64,000 nucleotides of DNA from RPRC01 sp034933285 (GTDB taxonomy: Bacteria > Desulfobacterota > Desulfuromonadia > Geobacterales > Geobacteraceae), in NCBI GenBank assembly GCA_034933285.1, contig JAYFNT010000009.1, positions 124,001 to 188,000 on the forward strand. Reading direction: 5' to 3'. The position numbers were made by a program, and so were the translations under genes. The notes under the pieces were generated by a model. It made no database searches and was not told the origin of the DNA. It worked only from the letters and a program-made list of their open reading frames with translations. This document shows positions 16,152 to 24,001 of this stretch, piece after piece. Positions within the stretch are counted from its first letter, which is position 1. Each line of letters starts with the position of its first letter.

Positions 16152-16193
16152 CCGCAGAAAAAGAACGAATACCTTCTTTGCGGTATGTTGATC
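16152..16193 (-). promoter_or_regulatory. Stem-loop in the precursor 5' leader
   Basis: On the minus strand CCGCAAAGAA and TTCTTTTTCTGCGG can pair with small bulges, about 20 bases before the precursor ribosome site. It could be a leader attenuator or a 5' stabiliser between the upstream SnoaL-like gene and the precursor. The T-rich tract is inside the stem, so a classical terminator is doubtful. Confidence 0.35.
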
Positions 16194-16230
16194 TGTCCCT
16201 TTACGATGTTCTCATCAGGGCCGTTCAACC

Positions 16231-16662
16231 TCACTTCGGATGAGGTTCATTCGTAACGCCCAACCTTGAAAAGTGCAAGGCAAGGAAGCGCCATTTCCCT
16301 TTTTCCTGCTGCAGGGTTCCGGAAACGTTGAAAGCGACCTCTTTCGTCTCGCCCTTTACCTTGCCCTTGACGGTGTACTCAGCGGCAAACCAGGCCAGAT
16401 CATGTCTGGAACCGGCTGAAACCCAATTGTAGGTGAATCCAGCTGATCCTTTTTCAAATTTGTTGAAGAACTGGGTGTATGCCCCCTCGATTCCTTCCCG
16501 CCCCCGATAGACCTCGCCGGGGCCGGTTCCCATCAGGAAGATTTGGTTTCCCGAGACGTAGGTCTTCATTATCCCCTTGATGTCCTGTGCGGCGAATGCC
16601 GCGTCATGCTGCTCCAGCAGAGCGGTAATCTGGCCCACCAACTTTGCGCCTTGATCCTCCAT
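16231..16662 (-). CDS. SnoaL/NTF2-like small protein
   Basis: A 143-residue cytoplasmic protein of the SnoaL-like/DUF4440 fold: an N-terminal helix (LEQHDAAFAAQDIKGIMKTYV), GREGIEGAYTQFF, then long beta strands ending KGKWRFLALHFSRLG. Members are small cone-shaped dimers with roles from isomerisation to ligand binding. AAAGGAG precedes the ATG. It lies 100 bases upstream of the RiPP precursor on the same strand, so it could belong to that operon, but nothing in the sequence proves a shared role. Confidence 0.75.
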   Translation of the reverse strand: MEDQGAKLVGQITALLEQHDAAFAAQDIKGIMKTYVSGNQIFLMGTGPGEVYRGREGIEGAYTQFFNKFEKGSAGFTYNWVSAGSRHDLAWFAAEYTVKGKVKGETKEVAFNVSGTLQQEKGKWRFLALHFSRLGVTNEPHPK

Positions 16663-16684
16663 ACGTTTCTCCTTTCATGTTCCT

Positions 16685-17178
16685 TGTTCACTCCGAAACC
16701 GGACCTGAGCGACTTTTCGACCATGGCGGCCAGGTCGTCAACCAGGACATTTCCGAGCCGGTGGTCCGTCCAGGCTGATGCCCACCATGAATCGGTGCCG
16801 TTTCCTGAAACGGCACCATTCGTCGTCCAGCAGGGTGCCGTTGGTCTGCGGGGAGCTGGTGATGGTCTTGCGGCCGGCGAAGGGGGTCTGCAGCTGGACA
16901 ACACGCCTGAAAAAGTCCACTCCCAGGAGGGTCGGCTCGCCCCCCTGCCAGACAAACTCCACATCCGGGGCAGGCTGGGCATCTACATAGCTCCTGATGA
17001 AAGTCGAAAGGACCTCGTCCGGCATCCGGAAATTCTCGCCTGCGCCGTACAGCGCCTGCTTTTCGAGATAAAAGCAGTAGGCGCAATCCAGATTGCACAC
17101 CGGCCCTATGGGTTTCGCGACCACGTGGATGCCGTGGGCGACATGGCCTGATCGATTGTTTTCCTGTCCGGCGTTCAT
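16685..17178 (-). pseudogene. Anaerobic-sulfatase-maturase-like radical SAM gene with internal deletion
   Basis: The first 140 residues are a normal start of an anSME-type radical SAM protein: KPIGPVCNLDCAYCFYLEK with CX3CX2C, FVWQGGEPTLLG and VGISLDGPP. At the usual middle of the protein the frame breaks near 16755. The other frame continues with DHRLGNVLVDDLAAMVEKS and FGVNKEHE, which matches the segment just before the C-terminal cysteines of this family. About half the protein, including most of the SPASM cysteines, is therefore missing. It looks like an internal deletion plus C-terminal loss. The next gene's ribosome site (AAAGGAG) lies in its residual tail. Confidence 0.75.
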
Positions 17179-17241
17179 GATAAATAAGTATACCTTCCGT
17201 CAATCCATTTGCCGGGCTTTGTGATAAAATCAAAAATTTCA

Positions 17242-18084
17242 TCACTTCTTCCAGAATTCGGGGTAAATGAACGACACCCCGGCCGTAATCCCGTATTTCG
17301 GAGAAGGCCCATCCGTGGAGATGTTCCAGAACGGCTGCAAGGAACAGCTCACCTGTTGCCGGCCGATGCGAAATACGCGCCCCACGCCCAGGTCTATCGG
17401 CAGCGTCTGCCGGCCGGTCTTCCAATTGAAGAACAACTGGGGCTGCGACCGGATGAACCAGCCGTCACCCAGCTGATAGGTTATGAAAGGCTGGAGGATC
17501 ATGACGTTCGCATCCTTCCGGTCGCCGTCGCCGGCAAATGAGACCGGATTCTGCAACAACAAGCCCACCAGCCACTTATCAGGCACGAAAGCGACCAACG
17601 CAGCCGGCCCGGCCTGCCATTTGCCCTGTCCGGTCAGGGTTTCGCTGGCTGTCGGAAACACGAACGTCGGACCGACTCCCCAGATGAACCTGCTCCCTGC
17701 GTGGAGAATGACTATGTCGAGGAACCTCAGGTCGCCGAGCCCGGTTATTTCGCCGGGAACAGTCACCGCCGCCGGAAGGGTCAGGAGTGAAAGCTGCGGG
17801 AAGGGGAGCATGCGATACTTGGGGAACGGCATGGTCACGGCCAGCGTGAAGGTGTTGCCGTAGCCGTCAAGTCCCTTGAATTCTGGCACATACGTATCCT
17901 GCAGCCGGATCTGCATGATGGACGATATGGGGGCGCTGGCCTGCTTGACGATATTCGGCTGGTCAGTGCCGACCGGTTTGCCCTCGTCGGCACGCGCGCC
18001 GCTCAGGCCTGCAAAGGCGTTGAGGAGCGCGGCTGCCATCATTATCCATACTGTATGAGCGCCCACCAGTGAGAACACCCCCAA
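17242..18084 (-). CDS. Outer-membrane-protein-like (neuromedin U-type transporter family) protein
   Basis: About 280 residues with an N-terminal hydrophobic segment ending near GARA, then strands typical of a beta-barrel (MQIRLQDTYVPEF, RFIWGVGPTFVFPTASE, WLVGLLLQNPVSFAGDGDRKDANVMILQPFITYQLGDGWFIRSQPQ). This pattern matches small outer-membrane proteins annotated as neuromedin U or transporter. The start is uncertain: TTG at 18084, GTG at 18078 and paired ATGs at 18042 and 18039 are in frame, none with a good ribosome site. Function unknown. Confidence 0.7.
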   Translation of the reverse strand: MGVFSLVGAHTVWIMMAAALLNAFAGLSGARADEGKPVGTDQPNIVKQASAPISSIMQIRLQDTYVPEFKGLDGYGNTFTLAVTMPFPKYRMLPFPQLSLLTLPAAVTVPGEITGLGDLRFLDIVILHAGSRFIWGVGPTFVFPTASETLTGQGKWQAGPAALVAFVPDKWLVGLLLQNPVSFAGDGDRKDANVMILQPFITYQLGDGWFIRSQPQLFFNWKTGRQTLPIDLGVGRVFRIGRQQVSCSLQPFWNISTDGPSPKYGITAGVSFIYPEFWKK

Positions 18085-18166
18085 CCAGGATTGAGATCAT
18101 CGGTCCTGAAAAAGTTCAACCTTTTATTGTTATTGTATTGGCGCGGCGAACCGATCGCACCGGCCA

Positions 18167-18664
18167 TTAATGAACCTGTCCGTGCATCGTTGCCGGAAGT
18201 TCTGAACGTACCGGCTCTGCTTGCGCGGGCCCGGCAATGCGGACGCCCAGGTGTTCCAGGAGAATCCGCCGCACCTCCTCGATGGTGAAGGGGTGCCCCT
18301 GGCATGAGTGTTTGCTCCTGACGATGAACTCGGAATCCATTTCTTCCAGGTGGGCGCTGGTATATTTGACCACACCGTCGTCTCCCTCTGGCGGTGTGCT
18401 TTCATCCTTTATGGCGATAATCGAATGCCCGTGTATACCCGGTCCAAGGGGGATATCAGCCAAAGCCTTGAGCAACGGGTTGTCGAGAGACATGCCGTCA
18501 ATACTGGTGGGGGTTTTTCCCTGCAGCTGTCTTTTTACGTCATCGGACAACAGCCCGCCGAAGTCGGTATAATAGGCATAAATTGCCCTTCTATCGAAAT
18601 ACCGCAATAAAGGTGTTTCGTTATTCGTGCCAAGTGGACAACTGGAGAAAAATATAACTAACAT
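18167..18664 (-). pseudogene. C-terminal remnant of an alpha/beta hydrolase
   Basis: The 165-residue frame reads like the last third of a lipase-like alpha/beta hydrolase: ...DIPLGPGIHGHSIIAIK, then GDDGVVKYTSAHLEEMDSEFIVRSKHSCQG and IEEVRRILLEHL. The His in KHSCQG would be the catalytic histidine. The nucleophile elbow (GxSxG) and N-terminal core are absent, and the first 15 residues (MLVIFFSSCPLGTNN) do not fit the family. I read it as an N-truncated gene. A short expressed protein cannot be excluded. Confidence 0.6.
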
Positions 18665-19075
18665 TTTGAAATTGAATGATATTTTGTGACCTTAAATTCC
18701 AGTAACAGGCCGATAAAGACGAAATATCGTCTATTGAATGATATTTCGTCCTTATCGGTTCGATTGCTTTTTGAGACTTGTTGCGCTTTTATTTGTTGTC
18801 ATGCGTGCCGATGATTCCTTTCAGACCGATTTCCCGGTCCTCGACGATTTCCCTGGCCTTGCGGAACGTGCCCCAAGGAAAAAACTCCAGGCAGAGACTG
18901 GTCACGGCGGCGGCCGGAAGGTAGGACTTCTTGCCATCTTTCGGCAGCCGGAACCGGTTATAACGCTGCATTTTTTTTGTTGTAAGCCCAAAGTTGGTAT
19001 GATATACGTAGTGCTTCTGTCGGCATGATCTGATTTGCTGGGTCATGCTGGATTTACAAAGAGGCTACCTGTTGG
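18665..19075. other. Intergenic stretch with dyad repeats before tRNA-Gln
   Basis: 411 bases at the right edge of the accessory region. It holds a 19-bp inverted repeat and a pair of direct repeats (ATTGAATGATATTT at 18671-18684 and 18733-18746). A possible tRNA promoter is TTGTAA, 17 bases, TATACG in the last 100 bases. A minus-strand frame ending at 18789 (FPWGTFRKAREIVEDREIG...) has no ribosome site or recognised family, and I do not call it. Confidence 0.5.
18710..18758. repeat. 19-bp near-perfect inverted repeat
   Basis: The arms are CCGATAAAGACGAAATATC (18710-18728) and GATATTTCGTCCTTATCGG (18740-18758), complementary at 18 of 19 positions with an 11-base spacer. Nested inside the left side is a second small stem, GACGA-AATA-TCGTC (18718-18731). 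It can fold as a long hairpin in either strand. Possible readings are an operator, a transcriptional barrier at the edge of the accessory block, or a non-autonomous element. Confidence 0.6.
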
Positions 19076-19150
19076 TGGGGCGTCGCCAAGCGGTAAGGCA
19101 CCGGATTTTGATTCCGGCATTCCCAGGTTCGATTCCTGGCGCCCCAGCCA
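19076..19150 (+). tRNA. trnQ: tRNA-Gln (anticodon TTG)
   Basis: Acceptor arms TGGGGCG (19076-19082) and CGCCCCA (19140-19146) pair over 7 bp, followed by discriminator G and an encoded CCA. The anticodon stem is CCGGA/TCCGG with loop TTTTGAT, anticodon TTG at 19108-19110. The T arm is CCAGG-TTCGATT-CCTGG. It lies directly upstream of prs, as in related genomes. Confidence 0.95.
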
Positions 19151-19192
19151 CTTTGACTACTACATCGCTGCACAGGGATAATCGAGGATTTG

Positions 19193-20137
19193 ATGGAAGA
19201 TAAAATAAGAATTTTCTGTGGCAACTCCAATCCCGTTCTGGCTGTTAAAATCTGCGAAAAACTCGGAGTGCCGTTGGGGCAGGCCAAGGTAAAAACCTTC
19301 TCAGACGGTGAGATCCGGGTGGAAATTGGCGAGAATGTGCGCGGACGCGAAGTTTACGTTGTTCAGTCAACCTGTTCGCCGACCAATAACAATCTCATGG
19401 AACTCCTGATCATGATGGATGCGCTGAAAAGGGCATCCGCTGCAAAGATTACTACGGTGATACCCTATTACGGGTATGCGAGGCAGGATCGAAAGGTCGC
19501 GCCGCGCTCGCCAATTACCTCAAAGCTGGTTGCAGATCTGCTGACCGCTGCCGGCGCCGACAGGGTTGTCACCGTCGATCTGCATGCCGGTCAGATTCAG
19601 GGCTTCTTTGACATACCAGTGGATAATCTTTACGCGGCCTCTGTGATTCTTGAATATCTTAGAAACCACATAGTAAATGACAATACAGTGATCGTGTCCC
19701 CGGACGCAGGCGGGACCGAGAGGGCCAGGGCTTTTGCAAAGCGGCTCGGCTCCAGCCTTGCAATAATCGACAAGCGCCGTTCCGGCCCGAACATATCGGA
19801 AGTCATGAACCTGATCGGTGATGTACGAGACAAGGTTGCGATAATTGTCGATGACATGGTGGATACTGCCGGCACATTGACGCAAGCTGCTAAGGCCTTG
19901 CGCGATCACGGCGCTACGGCGATTTATGCTTGTGCGACGCATGGTGTCCTTTCAGGACCGGCAATTGAGCGTATTGAACAATCGGAAATCCAGGAAATGG
20001 TTATTACCGATACTATTCCGCTCAACGAAACAGCCGCAAAATCAAGAAAGATCAAAGTATTGTCCTTAGCCGGGCTTTTGGCGGAAGCCATCCGCAGAAT
20101 TCATTGCAATGAATCGGTGAGTTCACTTTTCGCATAA
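19193..20137 (+). CDS. prs: Ribose-phosphate pyrophosphokinase
   Basis: 314 residues. Family landmarks: FCGNSNPVLAVKICEKLG, FSDGEIRVEI, YYGYARQDRK, the catalytic flexible loop with KRR (IDKRRSGPN) and the PRPP-binding signature VDDMVDTAGTLTQAA. It makes PRPP from ribose-5-phosphate and ATP for nucleotide, histidine and NAD synthesis. ATG at 19193 follows GAGG at the right distance; an adjacent TTG at 19190 is a less likely start. Confidence 0.97.
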   Translation: MEDKIRIFCGNSNPVLAVKICEKLGVPLGQAKVKTFSDGEIRVEIGENVRGREVYVVQSTCSPTNNNLMELLIMMDALKRASAAKITTVIPYYGYARQDRKVAPRSPITSKLVADLLTAAGADRVVTVDLHAGQIQGFFDIPVDNLYAASVILEYLRNHIVNDNTVIVSPDAGGTERARAFAKRLGSSLAIIDKRRSGPNISEVMNLIGDVRDKVAIIVDDMVDTAGTLTQAAKALRDHGATAIYACATHGVLSGPAIERIEQSEIQEMVITDTIPLNETAAKSRKIKVLSLAGLLAEAIRRIHCNESVSSLFA

Positions 20138-20185
20138 AATATCGATGCATTGATGTTTTTCGAGCAAATAACAATCGGAGGTATT

Positions 20186-20782
20186 ATGGAACAAAGAGTT
20201 CTGACGATAGAATCAAGAGTCGAACTGGGCAAGGGGCCCTGCAGAAGGCTGAGGGTAAACGGCCGTGTTCCGGCTGTCGTGTACGGTAAAGGCTTCGAAC
20301 CAGTAACTGTCTCCGTCGACAGGAAAGAGCTGAATTCCGTCATTGCAGGCGAAGGTGGGATGAACCATTTGATCAGCCTCAAAGGTGAAGCCGGCTTGGA
20401 CGGGCAATTGGTAATCGTCGCTGAAATGGTCCGTGATTGCCTCAAGGGTGAGCCGATTCACGTTGACCTGCACAAGGTAAACCTTGAGGAGAAGGTCAGG
20501 GTCAAGGTGCCGGTAAATCTTGTCGGGACTCCCATGGGGGTAAAAGAAGGCGGTATGTTGGATTTCCTCATGCACAGCATTGACCTGGAGTGCCTTGCAT
20601 CGCAAATACCCGAGCACATTCAAGTCGATATCAGCGAACTGGCTATTGGAGGGTCCTTACACATCGCTGACGTCAAGGTTCCTGCCGGTATAAAGGTGCT
20701 TGACGACCGGAAGGCAACGGTCGTTAACATTCTTGGAAAAGCCAAGGAAGAGGAGGCTGCCGAAACTGTTGAAGAGGAGTAA
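20186..20782 (+). CDS. rplY: 50S ribosomal protein L25 (Ctc form)
   Basis: A 198-residue long-form L25/Ctc. The N-terminal 5S-rRNA-binding domain runs RVELGKGPCRRLRVNGRVPAVVYGKG and is followed by the C-terminal TL5-type domain (HVDLHKVNLEEKVRVKVPV...). It ends in an acidic tail. GGAGG precedes the ATG at 20186; the longer frame upstream has no family match. In the common prs-rplY-pth order. Confidence 0.95.
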   Translation: MEQRVLTIESRVELGKGPCRRLRVNGRVPAVVYGKGFEPVTVSVDRKELNSVIAGEGGMNHLISLKGEAGLDGQLVIVAEMVRDCLKGEPIHVDLHKVNLEEKVRVKVPVNLVGTPMGVKEGGMLDFLMHSIDLECLASQIPEHIQVDISELAIGGSLHIADVKVPAGIKVLDDRKATVVNILGKAKEEEAAETVEEE

Positions 20783-20811
20783 TCCTCTTTTCCATGACTG
20801 AGGCGCTACCA

Positions 20812-21393
20812 ATGGCAGTAAAATTAGTCGTCGGTCTGGGAAATCCCGGCTCCAGATACCAATGGACCCGCCACAACGCGGGTTTCATGGTTTTGGACAG
20901 GCTCTCGGTCACGGCAGGTATTTCCATAGCCAAAAAAACATTTTCAGGGCTCTGCGGGGAAGGGCACTGGCAGGGCATTCGAATCATACTGCTGAAACCG
21001 CAGACATTCATGAATCTTTCCGGGAGGTCTGTCGCCGAGGCTGCAAGGTTTCACAAAATTGATCTGGACGATCTCATTGTTGTTCATGATGATCTGGACA
21101 TTCCTTTCGGCAGGATAAAGATGAAGTCCGGCGGCGGCAACGGCGGGCATAATGGGCTGAAATCAATTACATCCAGTCTCGGGTCAGGCGAGTTCATCAG
21201 GTTGCGAATCGGAATTGGAAGGCCTGTGCGGGGCGATGCGGTTGATTATGTTTTGTCACCTTTTGAGAAGAATGAAATGAACGGTTTGCTGCCCGTGCTG
21301 GATGGGGCGGCGGATATGCTCGAAACCCTGTTTATTGAAGGTCTTCCAAAGGCCATGAGCATCTATAACAACAAAGATCTTTTGATTCCATGA
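20812..21393 (+). CDS. pth: Peptidyl-tRNA hydrolase
   Basis: A 193-residue enzyme that frees tRNA from drop-off peptidyl-tRNA. Motifs: VVGLGNPGSRYQWTRHNAGF (with the conserved Asn and the catalytic His), KPQTFMNLSGRSV, VVHDDLDIPFGRIK and GGGNGGHNGLKSI. ATG at 20812 follows TGAGG with 8-base spacing and matches the family start; the earlier ATG at 20794 adds six unmatched residues. Confidence 0.95.
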   Translation: MAVKLVVGLGNPGSRYQWTRHNAGFMVLDRLSVTAGISIAKKTFSGLCGEGHWQGIRIILLKPQTFMNLSGRSVAEAARFHKIDLDDLIVVHDDLDIPFGRIKMKSGGGNGGHNGLKSITSSLGSGEFIRLRIGIGRPVRGDAVDYVLSPFEKNEMNGLLPVLDGAADMLETLFIEGLPKAMSIYNNKDLLIP

Positions 21394-21410
21394 TCTTGAT
21401 AACGTATTAT
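21382..21410 (+). promoter_or_regulatory. Sigma-70-type promoter for rpsF-rpsR-rplI
   Basis: TTGATT (21382-21387), a 17-base spacer and TATTAT (21405-21410) lie across the end of pth. Transcription would start about 21417, giving a leader of roughly 70 bases before rpsF. Confidence 0.5.
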
Positions 21411-21418
21411 TTGTTGAC

Positions 21419-21458
21419 CGGCGATACGCCGTTCTCCTTGCTCCGGGAAAGTCCGGGG
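21419..21458 (+). promoter_or_regulatory. Structured leader of the S6-S18 operon
   Basis: Two small hairpins lie between the promoter and the rpsF ribosome site: CGGCG-ATA-CGCCG (21419-21431) and CTCCGG-GAAAGT-CCGGGG (21441-21458). S6:S18-responsive leaders are known in front of rpsF in many bacteria. I cannot verify the consensus here, so autoregulation is a suggestion only. Confidence 0.35.
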
Positions 21459-21487
21459 CTAAACAAACCGCGAGGAGGAATTAGTAC

Positions 21488-21880
21488 ATGAGGAAGTATG
21501 AGACGATCTATATCGTCCACCCTGACCTTGGTGACGAAGACATCAAGGCGCTTTCGGAGAAGGTCCAGGATGTAATAGCCGGTTTCAAAGGCGAATGTTA
21601 CAGACTGGAAGACTGGGGAATGAGGAAACTTGCCTATCCGCTCAAGAAACAGGCGCGAGGTCGCTATTTCTACCTCAATTTCGAGGGAAACCCTGCATTG
21701 ATAGCTGAGTTGGAGCGCCGTCTCCGACTTGATGACAAGGTTCTGAGATACCAGAGCGTCAAACTTGAGAAAGACGTTGTGATGCCGGCTGCGGCGGTTG
21801 AAAAGCCTGCCGCGGATGTATCGGCAGAGCCGATTGTTTCGGAAGCGGCCGAGTCGGAAACGACCGCACCCGCAGAATGA
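21488..21880 (+). CDS. rpsF: 30S ribosomal protein S6
   Basis: 130 residues. The core (MRKYETIYIVHPDLGDEDIKAL, EDWGMRKLAYPLKKQARGRYFYLNFEG, LDDKVLRYQSVKL) is standard S6. A C-terminal Ala/Glu/Pro-rich extension of about 35 residues follows, common in these bacteria. GAGGAGG stands before the ATG. S6 pairs with S18 on the small-subunit platform; rpsR is the next gene. Confidence 0.97.
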   Translation: MRKYETIYIVHPDLGDEDIKALSEKVQDVIAGFKGECYRLEDWGMRKLAYPLKKQARGRYFYLNFEGNPALIAELERRLRLDDKVLRYQSVKLEKDVVMPAAAVEKPAADVSAEPIVSEAAESETTAPAE

Positions 21881-21901
21881 CAGCACGGGAGGCAAACTGA
21901 A

Positions 21902-22177
21902 ATGAGTGAAGAAAGAACACCCTCCAGGGGTAATGGACCTAGAAAAAAAAGAAATTTTCAACGCAGGAAAGTCTGTCGTTTCTGCGCGGACAAGCAGATT
22001 ACCATTGATTACAAAGACCCCCGTACTTTGAGGTCATTTATCAGTGAACGCGGAAAGATCATTCCGAGAAGAATTTCAGGTAACTGCGCCAAACACCAGA
22101 GAGAGATTACCGAAGCCATCAAAAGGGCCAGGAATATTGCTCTGCTGCCTATAGCCGCCGGACACGTCATGCCCTGA
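21902..22177 (+). CDS. rpsR: 30S ribosomal protein S18
   Basis: 91 residues with an N-terminal basic extension, then KVCRFCADKQITIDYKDPRTLRSFISERGKIIPRRISGNCAKHQREITEAIKRAR (given here as the recognisable S18 core in outline: Cys-containing start, RRISGNCAKHQR, RARNIALLP). The cysteines fit the zinc-binding form of S18. It is part of rpsF-rpsR-DUF2232-rplI. Confidence 0.96.
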   Translation: MSEERTPSRGNGPRKKRNFQRRKVCRFCADKQITIDYKDPRTLRSFISERGKIIPRRISGNCAKHQREITEAIKRARNIALLPIAAGHVMP

Positions 22178-22191
22178 CGGAAAGGCAGAAG

Positions 22192-23088
22192 ATGTTCTTG
22201 AGAGGACGGGAAGCTGTTGCCGGCGTAATCGCAGGTACATTGATTACGCTGGCGCTTTGCTTCTCTTACGTAGTATTCCCTATCGCCGGAGCGTTGGCTG
22301 TATTCCTGGTTCCTTTTCCAGGTATATATTTCACGCTCGTATCAGGGAGAAAAACAGGCTATTGCATTATTGCCGCAGTAATGTCGGTCCTGGCATACCA
22401 GGATCAGCAGTTTTTCTTTTCATATCTGTTCCAATGGCTCCCTTTGACACTTCTAGTGCCGGAACTGATCTTGCGAGGATGCGGATTTGCCCGGGCAATC
22501 TTCATTGCAGTCGGCGTCCAGATGCTTTTGGTCTCTGTGCTTAGCTGCTTCATGCCCGGCGCTTCCGCGGATGCAGAGATCGGGAGAATCGTTGACCTTA
22601 CCCTTGCCCCTATGGGGGGTAAGATCGATAAACAAACAATTCTCCTTACAAAGGATTTTCTGAAAAAGATCTATCCTTCATGTCTGGTGATCAATTCGGG
22701 AGTAGTAGTATTATGCAATATGCTTCTGCTGCGTCGGTTCAAGAAAACCAGGGAGATACTGTCATACACTTCCAGTTTTTTGCATTACAGGAATCATGAC
22801 TGCTTGATCTGGCTGTTGATTGGATCAGGTTTTGCACTGCTGATCGAAAATCATGCTGTCGAAAGTATAGCGCTGAACTTTCTTATCCTTGCGCTATTCT
22901 TGTATCTGGTGCAAGGGCTGGCTGTCACGGCATACTTTTTCAGCAAATCGTCTGTGCCACGCTTCCTGCAGCCGCTTTTTTATCTGTTTTTGTTTGTTCA
23001 GCCATTACTGGCGGTTGCGGTAACTGCATGTGGGTTGTTCGATCTTTGGGTCGATTTCAGGAAACCAAAAAAACAAGAAAACCTGTAG
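22192..23088 (+). CDS. DUF2232 integral membrane protein
   Basis: 298 residues with about eight hydrophobic segments (for example AGVIAGTLITLALCFSYVVF and GALAVFLVPFPGIYFTLV), characteristic of the DUF2232 membrane proteins commonly encoded between rpsR and rplI. GGAAAGG precedes the ATG. Function is unknown; relatives show a transporter-like S-component resemblance. It is co-oriented, with 14 bases to rpsR and 23 to rplI. Confidence 0.85.
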   Translation: MFLRGREAVAGVIAGTLITLALCFSYVVFPIAGALAVFLVPFPGIYFTLVSGRKTGYCIIAAVMSVLAYQDQQFFFSYLFQWLPLTLLVPELILRGCGFARAIFIAVGVQMLLVSVLSCFMPGASADAEIGRIVDLTLAPMGGKIDKQTILLTKDFLKKIYPSCLVINSGVVVLCNMLLLRRFKKTREILSYTSSFLHYRNHDCLIWLLIGSGFALLIENHAVESIALNFLILALFLYLVQGLAVTAYFFSKSSVPRFLQPLFYLFLFVQPLLAVAVTACGLFDLWVDFRKPKKQENL

Positions 23089-23111
23089 TATCAGGCTAGG
23101 AAGGAGAAAAG

Positions 23112-23561
23112 ATGAAAGTAATACTTAAAGAAAATATCGAAACTTTGGGACATATCGGAGACATTGTCAAGGTAGCCCCGGGGTATGCAAGGAACTATCT
23201 GCTTCCAAAAGGATTTGCAATCGAAGCTACCACAAAGAATGCAAAGGCATTGGAGCATGCGAAACGCCAGATGGAATATAAGAAAAACAAGGTTCTCGAA
23301 CAGGCGAAAAATCTTTCCGAACGTATTGCCGCCACTCCGCTGAAGCTTCAGCATCAGGCGGGTGAAGGTGATAAACTGTTCGGATCCGTCACTAATATGG
23401 ACCTTGCGGAAAATCTGCAAAAGCTTGGGCTCGATATTGACCGCAAGCGGATCATGCTGGCGGAACCTATCAAACATCTTGGGGAATATGACGTTCCTGT
23501 AAAAGTACATCCTGAACTCACCGCTACATTGAAAGTCATAGTGACCAAACCTGAGGAATAA
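23112..23561 (+). CDS. rplI: 50S ribosomal protein L9
   Basis: 149 residues: an N-terminal rRNA-binding domain (MKVILKENIETLGHIGDIV, APGYARNYLLPKGFA), a long connecting helix and the C-terminal domain (GEGDKLFGSVTNMDLAENL... HLGEYDVPVKVHPE). Last gene of the S6-S18 operon; a strong terminator follows. Confidence 0.97.
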   Translation: MKVILKENIETLGHIGDIVKVAPGYARNYLLPKGFAIEATTKNAKALEHAKRQMEYKKNKVLEQAKNLSERIAATPLKLQHQAGEGDKLFGSVTNMDLAENLQKLGLDIDRKRIMLAEPIKHLGEYDVPVKVHPELTATLKVIVTKPEE

Positions 23562-23598
23562 AACAATTTAATAGTCTGACTCAGGAAGCAACAAATCA

Positions 23599-23651
23599 GA
23601 AAGTAAAAGGGCGGGAATGGTGAAGAAACCATGCCGCCCTTTTACTTTCAG
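23599..23651 (+). terminator. Strong bidirectional intrinsic terminator after rplI
   Basis: A perfect 16-bp stem (23599-23614 with 23634-23649) has A-rich and T-rich outer halves, so it can act on both strands. An inner ATGGT/ACCAT pair extends it. It marks the end of the ribosomal operon. Confidence 0.88.
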
Positions 23652-23848
23652 GTTGTGCCGTCCTGATAGAGGGCGCCGCCTATGGCAAGATAGGGGACGA
23701 GGGTTTTTTCGGGACGGAAGTTGTAAAGCAGATCAGGGCATGATGTGGACTGCTTGAGATGGTCGTCGGCAGCAGGATACGCACTGTCGGATACGCGAGA
23801 AGGCATACGTAAATCAAAGAGCTGAATGGTCTGTTGGCTGGCACTCAT
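23648..23848 (-). CDS. Possible small protein, unknown
   Basis: A 66-residue frame (MSASQQTIQLFDLRMPSRVSD...) between the terminator and the dnaB promoter. It has no clear ribosome site, signal peptide or known domain. The gap is otherwise empty, which is the only reason to list it. Confidence 0.3.
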   Translation of the reverse strand: MSASQQTIQLFDLRMPSRVSDSAYPAADDHLKQSTSCPDLLYNFRPEKTLVPYLAIGGALYQDGTT

Positions 23849-23931
23849 GGAAGACCATTGAAATATTCAATTCTGAAAATATACCCATAATCCTGGTGAT
23901 GACTAGCTTTTGGCATATTTTCACAACTCTG

Positions 23932-23960
23932 TTGACCATAGAAGGCATGAGGAGTATATT
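23932..23960 (+). promoter_or_regulatory. Sigma-70-type promoter for dnaB
   Basis: TTGACC (23932-23937), 17 bases, TATATT (23955-23960), about 40 bases before the dnaB start. A good match to the consensus. Confidence 0.6.
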
Positions 23961-24001
23961 ATCAAGTTCGAAAAAAATCGTATGTGACAGAAGGTGTGTT
24001 T

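Noticed and set aside
15796..16191. Plus-strand Pro/Ala-rich repeat protein (131 residues)
   Set aside because: It is the complement of the precursor repeats; the Tat-like leader and strong ribosome site exist only on the minus strand.
18789..19046. Minus-strand 85-residue frame before tRNA-Gln
   Set aside because: No ribosome site or recognised family. Some order in the C-terminal half, but not enough to call.
9290..19150. Integrative element at tRNA-Gln
   Set aside because: No integrase, transposase or repeat of the tRNA end was found. The block also lies at the tRNA's 5' side, whereas most islands use the 3' end.
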